From contig OW285195.1 in assembly GCA_935421135.1 (NCBI GenBank), forward strand, positions 10,756,391 to 10,820,390: DNA of 64,000 nt, read 5' to 3'. Numbering within the stretch: the stretch's first letter is position 1; every line of letters starts with the position of its first letter. This document shows, in pieces, positions 23,090-35,700 of the stretch. The position numbers and the translations under genes were made by a program. The DNA comes from Bugulina stolonifera. Its lineage: Eukaryota > Bryozoa > Gymnolaemata > Cheilostomatida > Bugulidae. The notes under the pieces were generated by a model. It saw only the letters and a program-made list of their open reading frames with translations, searched no databases and had not been told where the DNA came from.

Positions 23090-23665
23090 AATGATAATAA
23101 TAATAATAATGACAAGGTCGCACAATTAGTGCATTGGAATCTGTGCAGGAGATATGAACTTCCCCATGCTAAGAACTGGTATGAACATAAAACAGAAAAA
23201 GTGACAGAGAATGACAAAGTAAAGATTTTGTGGGACTTCAACATTCAGACTGATCACGTGATACAAGCCCGCAGACCGGACATCGTTGTGAAAGACAAGG
23301 ATATGGACCACACGTGGATTATTGACATCGCAGTGTCTGGGGATGCTAGAGTAGAAGAGAAGGAAAAAGAAAAAGTTGAGAAATATCAAGATTTGGCGAG
23401 AGAGTTACAGAGACTTTGGGAAACATCTGTAAATGTGATCCCTGTTGTCGTAGGAGCACTTGGAGCAGTGGTGAAGTTAGAAGAATATCTGGGGATGATT
23501 GATATACAGCGGAAGGAAGTAGTCGTAGACAGGATTCAATTTTCTGCTCTACTAGGAACGGCAACTATACTGAGGAAAGTGTTGGATGTCTCAGGTTAGG
23601 GGTTCTAACCAGACACTAATTCACACCAGCTGCAGAGCTGAGGAAATCAACATGAATAATAATAA
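23090..23665 (+). mobile_element. 5'-truncated LINE insertion with (AAT)n tail
   Basis: Extra sequence in element A' relative to copies A and B, starting and ending in AAT/AATAAT runs at a site that in copy A reads ataataataaaaattcag. It carries only the last part of an ORF and a microsatellite-like 3' tail, as expected of 5'-truncated target-primed insertion. Confidence 0.65.
23112..23599 (+). pseudogene. Restriction-like endonuclease domain at C-terminus of a LINE ORF
   Basis: The frame reads WNLCRRYELPHAKNWYEH, KILWDFNIQTDHVIQARRPD, then IDIAVSGDARVEEKEKEKV and GALGAVVKLEEYLG, ending SALLGTATILRKVL and a stop. RRPD followed 17 residues later by DIAV is the PD-(D/E)xK-type core (Pro-Asp, then Asp in a hydrophobic strand) of the restriction-like endonuclease found in site-specific LINE clades such as R2/R4/NeSL. 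The 5' part of the ORF (reverse transcriptase) is absent. The N-terminal Asn run is from the AAT repeat, not part of the protein. Confidence 0.65.
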
Positions 23666-24568
23666 TAATAATAATTCAGTATTTTCATAAGTTAAGTTTA
23701 TAATTATTATTATAATAATTATAAACTTAACTTAACATTATGATTATAGTTTTTAATATAATAATTATATTAAAAACTATAATCATAATGTAAGCCTGTC
23801 TTTTGAACTTCAGAATCATTGAGAATAAACAAATCTTCTAAGCTTTTAGATGACTGGAAAGCTTTCAGACAACAGCTTTGATATGCTTCTGGGTCAGGGT
23901 GTGCCTGGCTATGTCATTGGTACCACCATCAGTAATACTAGAGGGTGCAGAAGGCATAATTATAATATTTATATTAAAGACCTAATTCACTTTTAGAAAT
24001 AAAATAAATAAATTTGACCCATTGATTTTAAATTTGAAAATGGCCGAGTCTTTTGCTTGTCTGTACTGTGAGAATTGTTTGGCTTAACAGCTAAATTAAC
24101 ATCCAATAGACAAATAATGGAAACATTATTTGTACAAGCAAATAAGAATAATTATAATATCAATGAGTGAATTTTCATTTGCTCGGTGGTTGTCATTGAC
24201 ATTAGAGCGTTTATATAAGATAGCTATCCACTGTTGGGGAGGCTTTAGTACACTACCAATATAGCTCAGGAATTAGTCAGAGTTTGGGCTATCACTTGTG
24301 GCAATTGGCATAGACACGAGGGTCAGTAGACATCGAACTACACGGTGTGTAGAATTATATTTAGCGAAATTCCCCAGGATTTGCGACGCTCAACCCTTTT
24401 TCAGTCAATGTTTTGGAAAATCCAAAGGACATAATAAATAAATTTTTTGGAGCAGCAATTTCCTAATTCCCGGGGTATAAATCAGGACATTGGGACAGTG
24501 TAGGGACAATTTTCAAATCCCGGGGGTGTCCCGAGAAACCCGGGACACTTGGCAAGTATGGTGCAGAG

Positions 24569-26060
24569 GACGAAGTGGATAAATTTGAGATAGCCAGTTT
24601 GCTCTTCGTCAAAACTAAAGCAGGAGAAGTTCTCTTCTCTGTATTTTGTTGGTCAACTGCCCTTACCCCAGACCCCAACCACAAACAAGGAACTAAGGCT
24701 ATCTAAATTTCTCCGGTACTGCAGTACTGCACCTAACACTACAGCCCGAACCCACGCAGGAAAATTTTTTAATACAAATATATATATTCAATTGATTACA
24801 TAATTATTAATGTTTCTAAGATATACATGGGGTCTATAGTAGCAGCAGATGATGATCTTTGGACCTTGTTTGACTTCAACCATTTCTTCTACGGTGGTTA
24901 CGTTCACTTGACTAGTTCAATTAGTAAGAGTACTTTATTGGTCAGCAGTCGAGTATACAATACAAGCAGCTGAAATAGGAATGGAAAATTGTGCTCCTTA
25001 GCTAGGCTTATGCTTATAAAGTTATACACGAAAATTAGCTCCGGGCAAGGTCAAAAGGTTGATAGGTTGGTCTACAGAAAACTCGGTCTTGGCCTACTAG
25101 AATTACCAGTTAATCAAATTGTCCACAAAAATCTTCAGGTCCAATACAACATTGGGAGAGACAGCTAAGACAGATCATGCTAAACTAGTACATGTACATG
25201 TATATACATTACAATTCGGCTGTCGGCCTTGTATAAAAGGATAATTACAAATAAATGGCTATAATTATAAAATTGCTAAAAGTAATGCACACTAAGCTAT
25301 ATACACACAATATATAAGCCATGTAGTTATTGAGACTCTGGATCACTACAGAATTTTCTCCTTTCACTTGCTTGCTAATGGTACTAAGTCTATCATGTGC
25401 AGTCAATTTCCAATCTACACTGTATGCCCTTATGTATTCATTGATTTCTTTACCTTACATAATATTTTCACTGCAGGACCAATTCAATGGCGTACCTGGA
25501 GAATTATGGAAATGACTAGGAAGGAAGTGTACTGTAATATATCTAGCATGGCTTCCAGAGGTTCATGAACAACAACAATCTGATTCTCTCTCAAGGTAAG
25601 AAGAACCACATGGTACCACATACTCTCCTCGCCTGCCAACTCAGCAGAGTGTTCAGAGAATTCTTGTTTGGATGTCCTTCATCTAACTAGTCTCGGCCCC
25701 AGCATTCTTTCTCCATCATCATAAACAAGTTGACAAAAAATACATTTGTGTTTATAATACACGTATATACTCACAGTCTTCTGTTTCTGAATTGTACTTG
25801 GTCTTTAGCTATAGCCTGAGCACCTACTAGAAATATGACTGTGTGGAGTTATGTATTTTCTCTCTACCACATGGTGACAGGTCTTTGTAATGACAGATAC
25901 TTGAAACTGTATTGATAAGTATGATTGGTTAGATGGGTTATTGGCTAGATATCACATCTTGTATATATTATAATATTATACTGTCTTTATATTATCTACC
26001 TGAACAGTAGTACTGGGTGAGGACAAGCATGTATTAATTAAATATATATTATATGTGCAG
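24569..26060. other. Upstream region of the Roco-caspase gene
   Basis: About 1.5 kb, AT-rich, between the transposon stack and the first coding exon at 26075. An acceptor (atgtgcag) at 26060 implies a non-coding 5' exon somewhere in it. Small open frames at 25330-25570 are not convincing as genes. No promoter motif could be fixed. Confidence 0.4.
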
Positions 26061-26074
26061 GTGGTAGTTACTAG

Positions 26075-26728
26075 ATGAATAACATGGATCCTAATGTAGT
26101 GAAAACCCCCAGACCTCCACCAAGTGAGTAGAAAGTTAATAAAATATTAAAATGTAAACCATGCAGTCTACTTTGTTGTTAGAGTAGACAACTCCTAATT
26201 CCATGTACAAACTAACTAATATTCAATACTAAACTGTAGAGTGTAGCACATACGTCAACATGTACATGTACATGTACATGTAGTGCTGGTTTACTGAGTT
26301 ATAGAGACTTATATGGTGATTAGAATACTTTACCGACTTCCATAGAGTTTTTGTATCTGTACAAAACTGTCACTGTAATACAGTGTACACATATTATATA
26401 ATTATATACCAGTATAATAGTATTAACTATAGTGTATAACTGTGTTATATTAACAGTTATGTATGTTAGTATAAATATTGCTGTAACATGTTATCTCTGT
26501 AGGGTACTGCAAAGTGTGGTTCAGACACGCTGGTGTGGAGCTACCTGATGAGTGGATGGATGAAGATACAAGGGAATACACACTGGATGAACTGAAGAGA
26601 GAGACTGAAGGTCATAAGGTCACTCACATGGTAATAAAGTCCAGTATCCCACCTAACATACATCTGATAGCTCCAGAGTTGACACACCTTAGGCTGACTA
26701 GAATAACGTACAACTCTGGTCTGTCATT
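26075..26728 (+). other. N-terminal exons of the Roco-caspase gene
   Basis: Exon 1 encodes MNNMDPNVVKTPRPPP; exon 2 continues RYCKVWFRHAGVELPDEWMD, an acidic stretch, then LIAPELTHLRLTRITYN, which looks like an N-cap leading into the LRRs. No death-fold, signal peptide or membrane segment is seen, so a cytosolic protein is likely. Confidence 0.7.
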
Positions 26729-29700
26729 GTAAGTAAAGTACATCATATATAATATAATATACATGTACATAATAGTTGTAATACCACATCTGTGTTACCT
26801 GACAGGTCTAAGCCTAATACACCTAGTATATTATACTAATGAAAGTTCATACAAATGTATCTCAAGTGAACTTCCATGATATCAAAAGGCAGTAGTTGTG
26901 TGATAATTTTGCATAATTTTACACCAGACTCTCCACCCTCCATGTAGATGTACGTGTGTATTCTTTCTAACACAGTCTATCACAGTAACAGAGTATCACT
27001 TACTTCCACTAGTATAGATTATTATATAGCATCTCATGAGTGAGTGATGAATAACACATTGACATGAATCACAGGCTATTTATAGTACGTCTGCTGTGCA
27101 TAATTTGTATTCTACTAATTCCACTATATCCATGTTATTGTGTATAATATTGTAGTATGTCTAAGCTGAATAAACTGGAGGTACTGAGGATGTCTGGTAA
27201 TAACTTTGGATCTGAAGGTATACCAGATATATTCACTGACATGATGTCATTGAGAGAGTTGGATATTAGTTGGTGTGAGCTAACAACTCTACCAGTGAGG
27301 TAAGTATATATCATAATATACACTACTTATCATATAATAGTACAATATGTACACTTACAATACACACTGTATACTAGTAATAGTTTCCTACTAAATCTTG
27401 TTATTAGCCTTAGTTCCTACTAGTATTCTGTCTAGTGAGTGTTGAGTGACACATTGACATGAATCACAGGCTATTTATAGTACGTCTGCAGTACATAATT
27501 TATATTCTAGTAATTCCAATATATCCATGTTATTGTGTATAATATTGTAGCATGTCTAAGCTGAATAAACTGGAGGTACTGAGGATGTCTTGGAATAACT
27601 TTGGATCTGAAGATATACCAGATATATTCACTGACATGGTGTCATTGAGAGAGTTGGATATTAGTGAGTGTAGGCTAACAACTCTACCAGTGAGGTAAGT
27701 ATATATCATAATATACACTATTTATCATATAATAGTACAATATGTACACTTACAATACACACTGTATACTAGTAATGGTTTCCTACTAAATCTTATTATT
27801 AGCCTTAGTTCCTGCTAGTATTCTGTCTAGTGAGTGTTGAGTGACACATTGACATGAATCACAGGCTATTTATAGTACGTCTGCAGTACATAATTTATAT
27901 TCTAGTAATTCCAATATATCCATGTTATTGTGTATAATATTGTAGTATGTCTAAGCTGAATAAACTGGAGGTGCTGAGGATGTCTGGTAATAACTTTGGA
28001 TCTGAAGATATACCAGATATATTCACTGACATGATGTCATTGAGAGAGTTGGATATTAGTAGGTGTAGGCTAACAACTCTACCAGTGAGGTAAGTATATA
28101 TCATAGTATACATTACTTATCATATAATAGTACAATGTGTACACTTACAATACACAATGTATACTAGTAATGGTTTCCTACTAAATCTTGTTATTAGCCT
28201 TAGTTCCTACTAATATTCTGTCTAGTGAGTGTTGAGTAACAGATAGACATGAATCACAGGCTATTTATAGTACGTCTGCTGTACATAATTTATATTCTAC
28301 TAATTCCACTATATCCATGTTATTGTGTATAATATTGTAGCATGTCTAAGCTGAATAAACTGGAGGTACTGAGGATGTATGGTAATAACTTTGGATCTGA
28401 AGGTATACCAGATATAGTCACTGACATGGTGTCATTGAGAGAGTTGAATATTAGTGGGTGTAGGCTAACAACTCTACCAGTGAGGTAAGTATATATCATA
28501 ATATACACTACTTATCATATAATAGTACAATATGTACACTTACAATACACACTGTATACTAGTAATGGTTCCCTACTAAATCTTGTTATTAGCCTTAGTT
28601 CCTACTAGTATTCTGTCTAGTGAGTGTTGAGTAACATGAATCACAGGCTGTTTATAGTACGTCTGCTGTACATAATTTATATTCTACTAATTCCACTATA
28701 TCCATGTTATTGTGTATAATATTGTAGTATGTCTAAGCTGAATAAACTGGAGGTACTGAGGATGTCTTATAATTACTTTGGATCTGAAGGTATACCAGAT
28801 ATATTCACTGACATGGTGTCATTGAGAGAGTTGGATATTAGTATGTGTAGGCTAACAACTCTACCAGTGAGGTAAGTATATATCATAACATACACTACTT
28901 ATCATATAATAGTACTATATGTACACTTACAATACACACTGTACACTAGTAATGGTTTCCTACTAAATCTTGTTATTAGCCTTAGTTCCTACTGGTATTC
29001 TGTCTAGTGAGTGTTGAGTAACAGATTGACATGAATCACAGGCTATTTATAGTACGTCTGCAGTACATAATTTATATTCTACTAATTCCACTATATCCAT
29101 GTTATTGTGTATAATATTGTAGTATGTCTAAGCTGAATAAACTGGAGGTACTGAGGATGTCTAGTAATAACTTTGGATCTGAAGGTATACCAGATATATT
29201 CACTGACATGGTATCATTGAGAGAGTTGGATATTAGTGAGTGTAGGCTAACAACTCTACCAGTGAGGTAAGTATATATCATAATATACACTACTTATCAT
29301 ATAATAGTACACTATGTACACTTACAATACACGCTGTATACTAGTAATGGTTTCCTACTAAATCTTGTTATTAGCCTTAGTTCCTACTAGTATTCTGTCT
29401 AGTGAGTGTTGAGTAACATGAATCACAGGCTATTTATAGTACGTCTGCTGTACATAATTTATATTCTACTAATTCCACTATATCCATGTTATTGTGTATA
29501 ATATTGTAGTATGTCTAAGCTGAATAAACTGGAGGTACTGAGGATGTCTGTTAATAACTTTGGATCTGAAGGTATACCAGATATAGTCACTGACATGGTG
29601 TCATTGAGAGAGTTGAATATTAGTAGGTGTAAGCTAACAACTCTACCAGTGAGGTAAGTATATATCATAATATACACTACTTATCATATAATAGTACAAT

Positions 29701-32700
29701 ATGTACACTTACAATACACACTGTATACTAGTAATAGTTTCCTACTAAATCCTGTTATTAGCCTTAGTTCCTACTAGTATTCTGTCTAGTGAGTGTTGAG
29801 TAACATGAATCACAGGCTATTTATAGTACGTCTGCTGTACATAATTTATATTCTACTAATTCCACTATATCCATGTTATTGTGTATAATATTGTAGTATG
29901 TCTAAGCTGAATAAACTGGAGGTACTGTGGATGTCTGGTAATAACTTTGGATCTGAAGGTATACCAGATATATTCACTGACATGGTGTCATTGAGAGAGT
30001 TGGATATTAGTAGGTGTAGGCTAACAACTCTACCAGGGAGGTAAGTATATATCATAATATGCACTACTTATCATATAATAGTACAATATGTACACTTACA
30101 ATACACACTGTATACTAGTAATGGTTTCCTACTAAATCTTGTTATTAGCCTTAGTTCCTACTAGTATTCTGTTTAGTGAGTGTTGAGTAACATGAATCAC
30201 AGGCTATTTATAGTACGTCTGCTGTACATAATTTATATTCTACTAATTCCACTATATCCATGTTATTGTGTATAATATTGTAGTATGTCTAAGCTGAATA
30301 AACTGGAGGTACTGAGGATGTATTGGAATGACTTTGAATCTGAAGGTATACCAGATATATTCACTGACATGGTGTCATTGAGAGTGTTGGATATTAATCA
30401 CTGTGGGCTAACAACTCTACCAGTGAGGTAAGTATATATCATAATATACACTACTTATCATATAATAGTACAATATGTACACTTACAATACACACTGTAT
30501 ACTAGTAATGGTTTCCTACTAAATCTTATTATTAGCCTTAGTTCCTACTAGTATTCTGTCTAGTGAGTGATGACTAATAGATTGACTGAATCACAGGCTA
30601 TTTATAGTACGTCTGCTGTACATAATTTATATTCTACTAATTCCACTATATCCATGTTATTGTGTATAATATTGTAGTATGTCTAAGCTGAATAAACTGG
30701 AGGTACTTAGGATGTATTGGAATAACTTTGAATCTGAAGGTATACCAGATATATTCACTGACATGGTGTCATTGAGAGAGTTGGATATTAGTATCTGTAG
30801 GCTAACAACTCTACCAGTGAGGTAAGTATATATCATGATATACACTACTTATCATATAATGGTACAATATGTACACTTACAACACACACTGTATACTAGT
30901 AATGGTTTCCTACTAAATCTTATTATTAGCCTTAGTTCCTACTGGTATTCTGTCTAATGAGTGTTGAGTAACACATTGACATGAATCACAGGCTATTTAT
31001 AGTACGTCTGCTGTACATAATTTATATTCTACTAATTCCACTATATCCATGTTATTGTGTATAATATTGTAGTATGTCTAAGCTGAATAAACTGGAGGTA
31101 CTGAGCATGTATAGTAATAACTTTGGATCTGAAGGTATACCAGATATAGTCACTGACATGGTGTCATTGAGAGAGTTGGATATTAGTGGGTGTAAGCTAA
31201 CAACTCTACCAGTGAGGTAAGTATATATCATAATGTACACTACTTATCATATAATAGTACAATGTGTACACTTACAATACACATTGTATACTAGTAATGG
31301 TTTCCTGCTAAATCTTGTTATTAGCCTCAGTTCCTACTAATATTCTGTCTAGTGAGTGTTGAGTAACATGAATCACAGGCTATTTATAGTGCGTCTGCAG
31401 TACATAATTTATATTCTACTAATTCCACTATATCCATGTTATTGTGTATAATATTGTAGTATGTCTAAGCTGAATAAACTGGAGGTACTGAGGATGTCTG
31501 TTAATAACTTTGGATCTGAAGGTATACCAGATATAGTCACTGACATGGTGTCATTGAGAGAGTTGGATATTAGTAAGTGTTGGCTAACAACTCTCCCAGT
31601 GAGGTAAGTATATATCATAATATACACTACTTATCATAATATAATAGTACAATATGTACACTTACAATACACACTGTATACTAGTAATGGTTTCCTACTA
31701 AATCTTGTTATTAGCCTCAGTTCCTACTAGTATTCTGTCTAGTGAGTGTTGAGTAACACATTGACATGAATCACAGGCTATTTATAGTGCGTCTGCAGTA
31801 CATAATTTATATTCTACTAATTCCACTATATCCATGTTATTGTGTATAATATTGTAGTATGTCTAAGCTCAATAAACTGGAGGTACTGAGGATGTCTTGG
31901 AATGACTTTGAATCTGAAGGTATACCAGATATATTCACTGACATGGTGTCATTGAGAGAGTTGGATATTAGTAGGTGTAAGCTAACAACTCTCCCAGTGA
32001 GGTAAGTATATATCATAATATACACTACTTATCATATAATAGTACAATATGTACACTTACAACACACACTGTATACTAGTAATGGTTTCCTACTAAATCT
32101 TATTATTAGCCTTAGTTCCTACTGGTATTCTGTCTAATGAGTGTTGAGTAACACATTGACATGAATCACAGGCTATTTATAGTACGTCTGCTGTACATAA
32201 TTTATATTCTACTAATTCCACTATATCCATGTTATTGTGTATAATATTGTAGTATGTCTAAGCTGAATAAACTGGAGATACTGAGGATGTCTGATAATTA
32301 CTTTGGATCTGAAGGTATACCAGATATAGTCACTGACATGGTGTCATTGAGAGAGTTGGATATTAGTGGGTGTAGACTAACAACTCTACCAGTGAGGTAA
32401 GTATATATCATGATATACACTACTTATCATATAATGGTACAATATGTACACTTACAACACACACTGTATACTAGTAATGGTTTCCTACTAAATCTTATTA
32501 TTAGCCTTAGTTCCTACTGGTATTCTGTCTAATGAGTGTTGAGTAACACATTGACATGAATCACAGGCTATTTATAGTACGTCTGCTGTACATAATTTAT
32601 ATTCTACTAATTCCACTATATCCATGTTATTGTGTATAATATTGTAGTATGTCTAAGCTGAATAAACTGGAGGTACTGAGCATGTATAGTAATAACTTTG

Positions 32701-35700
32701 GATCTGAAGGTATACCAGATATAGTCACTGACATGGTGTCATTGAGAGAGTTGGATATTAGTGGGTGTAAGCTAACAACTCTACCAGTGAGGTAAGTATA
32801 TATCATAATGTACACTACTTATCATATAATAGTACAATGTGTACACTTACAATACACATTGTATACTAGTAATGGTTTCCTGCTAAATCTTGTTATTAGC
32901 CTCAGTTCCTACTAATATTCTGTCTAGTGAGTGTTGAGTAACATGAATCACAGGCTATTTATAGTGCGTCTGCAGTACATAATTTATATTCTACTAATTC
33001 CACTATATCCATGTTATTGTGTATAATATTGTAGTATGTCTAAGCTGAATAAACTGGAGGTACTGAGGATGTCTGTTAATAACTTTGGATCTGAAGGTAT
33101 ACCAGATATAGTCACTGACATGGTGTCATTGAGAGAGTTGGATATTAGTAAGTGTTGGCTAACAACTCTCCCAGTGAGGTAAGTATATATCATAATATAC
33201 ACTACTTATCATAATATAATAGTACAATATGTACACTTACAATACACACTGTATACTAGTAATGGTTTCCTACTAAATCTTGTTATTAGCCTCAGTTCCT
33301 ACTAGTATTCTGTCTAGTGAGTGTTGAGTAACACATTGACATGAATCACAGGCTATTTATAGTGCGTCTGCAGTACATAATTTATATTCTACTAATTCCA
33401 CTATATCCATGTTATTGTGTATAATATTGTAGTATGTCTAAGCTCAATAAACTGGAGGTACTGAGGATGTCTTGGAATGACTTTGAATCTGAAGGTATAC
33501 CAGATATATTCACTGACATGGTGTCATTGAGAGAGTTGGATATTAGTAGGTGTAAGCTAACAACTCTCCCAGTGAGGTAAGTATATATCATAATATACAC
33601 TACTTATCATATAATAGTACAATATGTACACTTACAACACACACTGTATACTAGTAATGGTTTCCTACTAAATCTTATTATTAGCCTTAGTTCCTACTAG
33701 TATTCTGTCTAATGAGTGTTGAGTAACACATTGATATGAATCACAGGCTATTTATAGTACGTCTGCTGTACATAATTTATATTCTACTAATTCCACTATA
33801 TCCATGTTATTGTGTATAATATTGTAGTATGTCTAAGCTGAATAAACTGGAGATACTGAGGATGTCTGATAATAACTTTGGAACTGAAGGTATACCAGAT
33901 ATATTCACTGACATGGTGTCATTGAGAGAGTTGTATATTAGTTACTGTAAGCTAACAACTCTACCAGTGAGGTAAGTATATATCATAGTATACACTACTT
34001 ATCATATAATAGTACAATATGTACACTTACAATACACACTGTATACTAGTAATGGTTTCCTACTTAATCTTATTATTAGCCTTAGTTCCTACTAATATTG
34101 TTTGTGTCTACTCGGTGTTTATTGTTATATTGTCAGATTACTGTTGTGTTGGGTGTAGTATGAGGACTCTGTAGCACCTGATTTTGCGGCTGTTCGAAAA
34201 AGACAGTTCGAAACAGGAAGTTTTAAACCTGGACAGTTCGAAACCCCAAACCTCAACCCCCACTATTTAACTAATTTTTATTTTTAATATTAATGATTAC
34301 CTCTGCGTTGTGTTCTTCTAAGCGTATTCTACACAGTTTCGAACTCTTTGGTTTCGAACTGTCCTGTTTCGAGCTTTTTATCGAAATGTCCCTTTACCGT
34401 AGCACCTATAGACACTGGATGTATATATACATGTATATGATGTATATAGTTTTATTAGTAATGTGACACTAGTCCAGGCTTTTAGTTTCTTATTAATATC
34501 AACAATAGTATCTTTATGGACTGATCCCCAGTTGAATCTATCTCAGACCAGTGGTAGGCAGGGCTAGTTGGGTATATATAGAGCTCTGTTCCAGTCTATT
34601 TTTCACAGGCAATAAAGCAACATCTCTCTCTACTTACAACTACTTGTAGCTTCTAGTGCCGGCTAGAAACCTGTTAGTTGGGTTCCTAGTAGGAACTAAT
34701 ACTACTGTAGTAGTGTTTAGGGTACAGTTAGGGAATCACAGTAACAGCTAGGGTCTGACATCCTCACACTTGTAATAATATAACTGTGCATGCTACATGA
34801 TATTAGCTTGTTGTTACAATAAAGAGGTTGGTCCTTGGCTATCATCTGCTAGTATCTGTTCGCTGTCCACTTGACCAGATAATTACACTCTGTACTCTCA
34901 TCTTGGTCCATTCTAGTGTGTGTTTTAGTTAGTGGGCCCTACGTTACCCAGCCCGATCCTTACAGTATGCTACTATTGGTTTCCTACTAAATCAAGTTTC
35001 TAGCCTTAGTTTCTACTGATGTTCTATTTAGTCACTGTTCAACGTCAGATTGACCTGAATCACAGGCTATTTATTGTTTATTGTTTGGATGTGTTGTTAT
35101 ACATGTAATATAATGATATTTTAGTTAGATGTTAGTAATTTATGGATGTTTATAATTTATATTCTATAATGAGTTGCTAAATAAATTAATATAAGCAGTT
35201 ATGACTCTGTGTCCTGAAATGTTTAATCTTGTTTCCACCATTATACGCCCCACTTGTGTAGACATAGTTATAAATATGAATTATGTTTCTATATAGGTGA
35301 CATGTACAATGTAATTACAATGTAAGCTATTGTACATGTTTTAGCATGAAGACCCTGCAGCACCTACAGACGCTGGATATATCAAATAACTCTTTCACCG
35401 CTTTACCTGCTGCCGTGTGCGAGTTGAGGAATCTACTGAAGCTAAACCTTAGTAACAATTGCTCTCTCGTATCTCTGGATGCTAAGATACTACAGCTGAC
35501 CCAGCTTCGGCTTTTGGATGTCGATGACTGCCCCGCTCTTACATCACCACCTACTGAAGTGTGTCAACGTGGACTTTCCGCTATTACCCAGTACTACACG
35601 GATCTGGCTAAAGGTGAAGGTGAAAACTTGCCATTGGTTACCATTGCTATAATAGGGAACACCATGGCTGGAAAAACTAGTCTAATCAGGACATTGCAAA

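Larger units (their letters stand above)
16402..24560 (-). mobile_element. hAT-like element A' interrupted by element B and by a LINE fragment
   Basis: Same family as element A: identical terminal repeats at 16402 and 24547-24560, flanked by the 8-bp duplication gtgcagag (16394-16401 and 24561-24568). Its left arm stops at aatggtgggaag (16684), where element B is inserted, and resumes at 22902. The right arm carries an extra 570 bp (23090-23665) with a LINE endonuclease fragment. Finger relic GGTNDIARH is repeated on the minus strand near 23860-23960. Confidence 0.85.
33972..35344. other. Large intron with decayed array unit, MITE and possible solo LTR
   Basis: After the 18th LRR exon the usual intron sequence runs to about 34100. 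The same intron tail (ttggtttcctactaaatc, gacctgaatcacaggctatttat) reappears at 34980-35075, so at least part of another array unit was present and lost its exon. Between them are a MITE and an LTR-like segment. Confidence 0.6.

Noticed and set aside
27135..33600. Fourteen near-identical 62-codon open frames on the minus strand
   Set aside because: They are the antisense of the LRR exons and appear only because the array is repeated; splice sites and protein sense are on the + strand.
34461..34968. Solo LTR as a firm call
   Set aside because: TG...CA ends, TATA and AATAAA are suggestive, but flanking bases do not match and no second copy is in the window, so it is listed only at low confidence.
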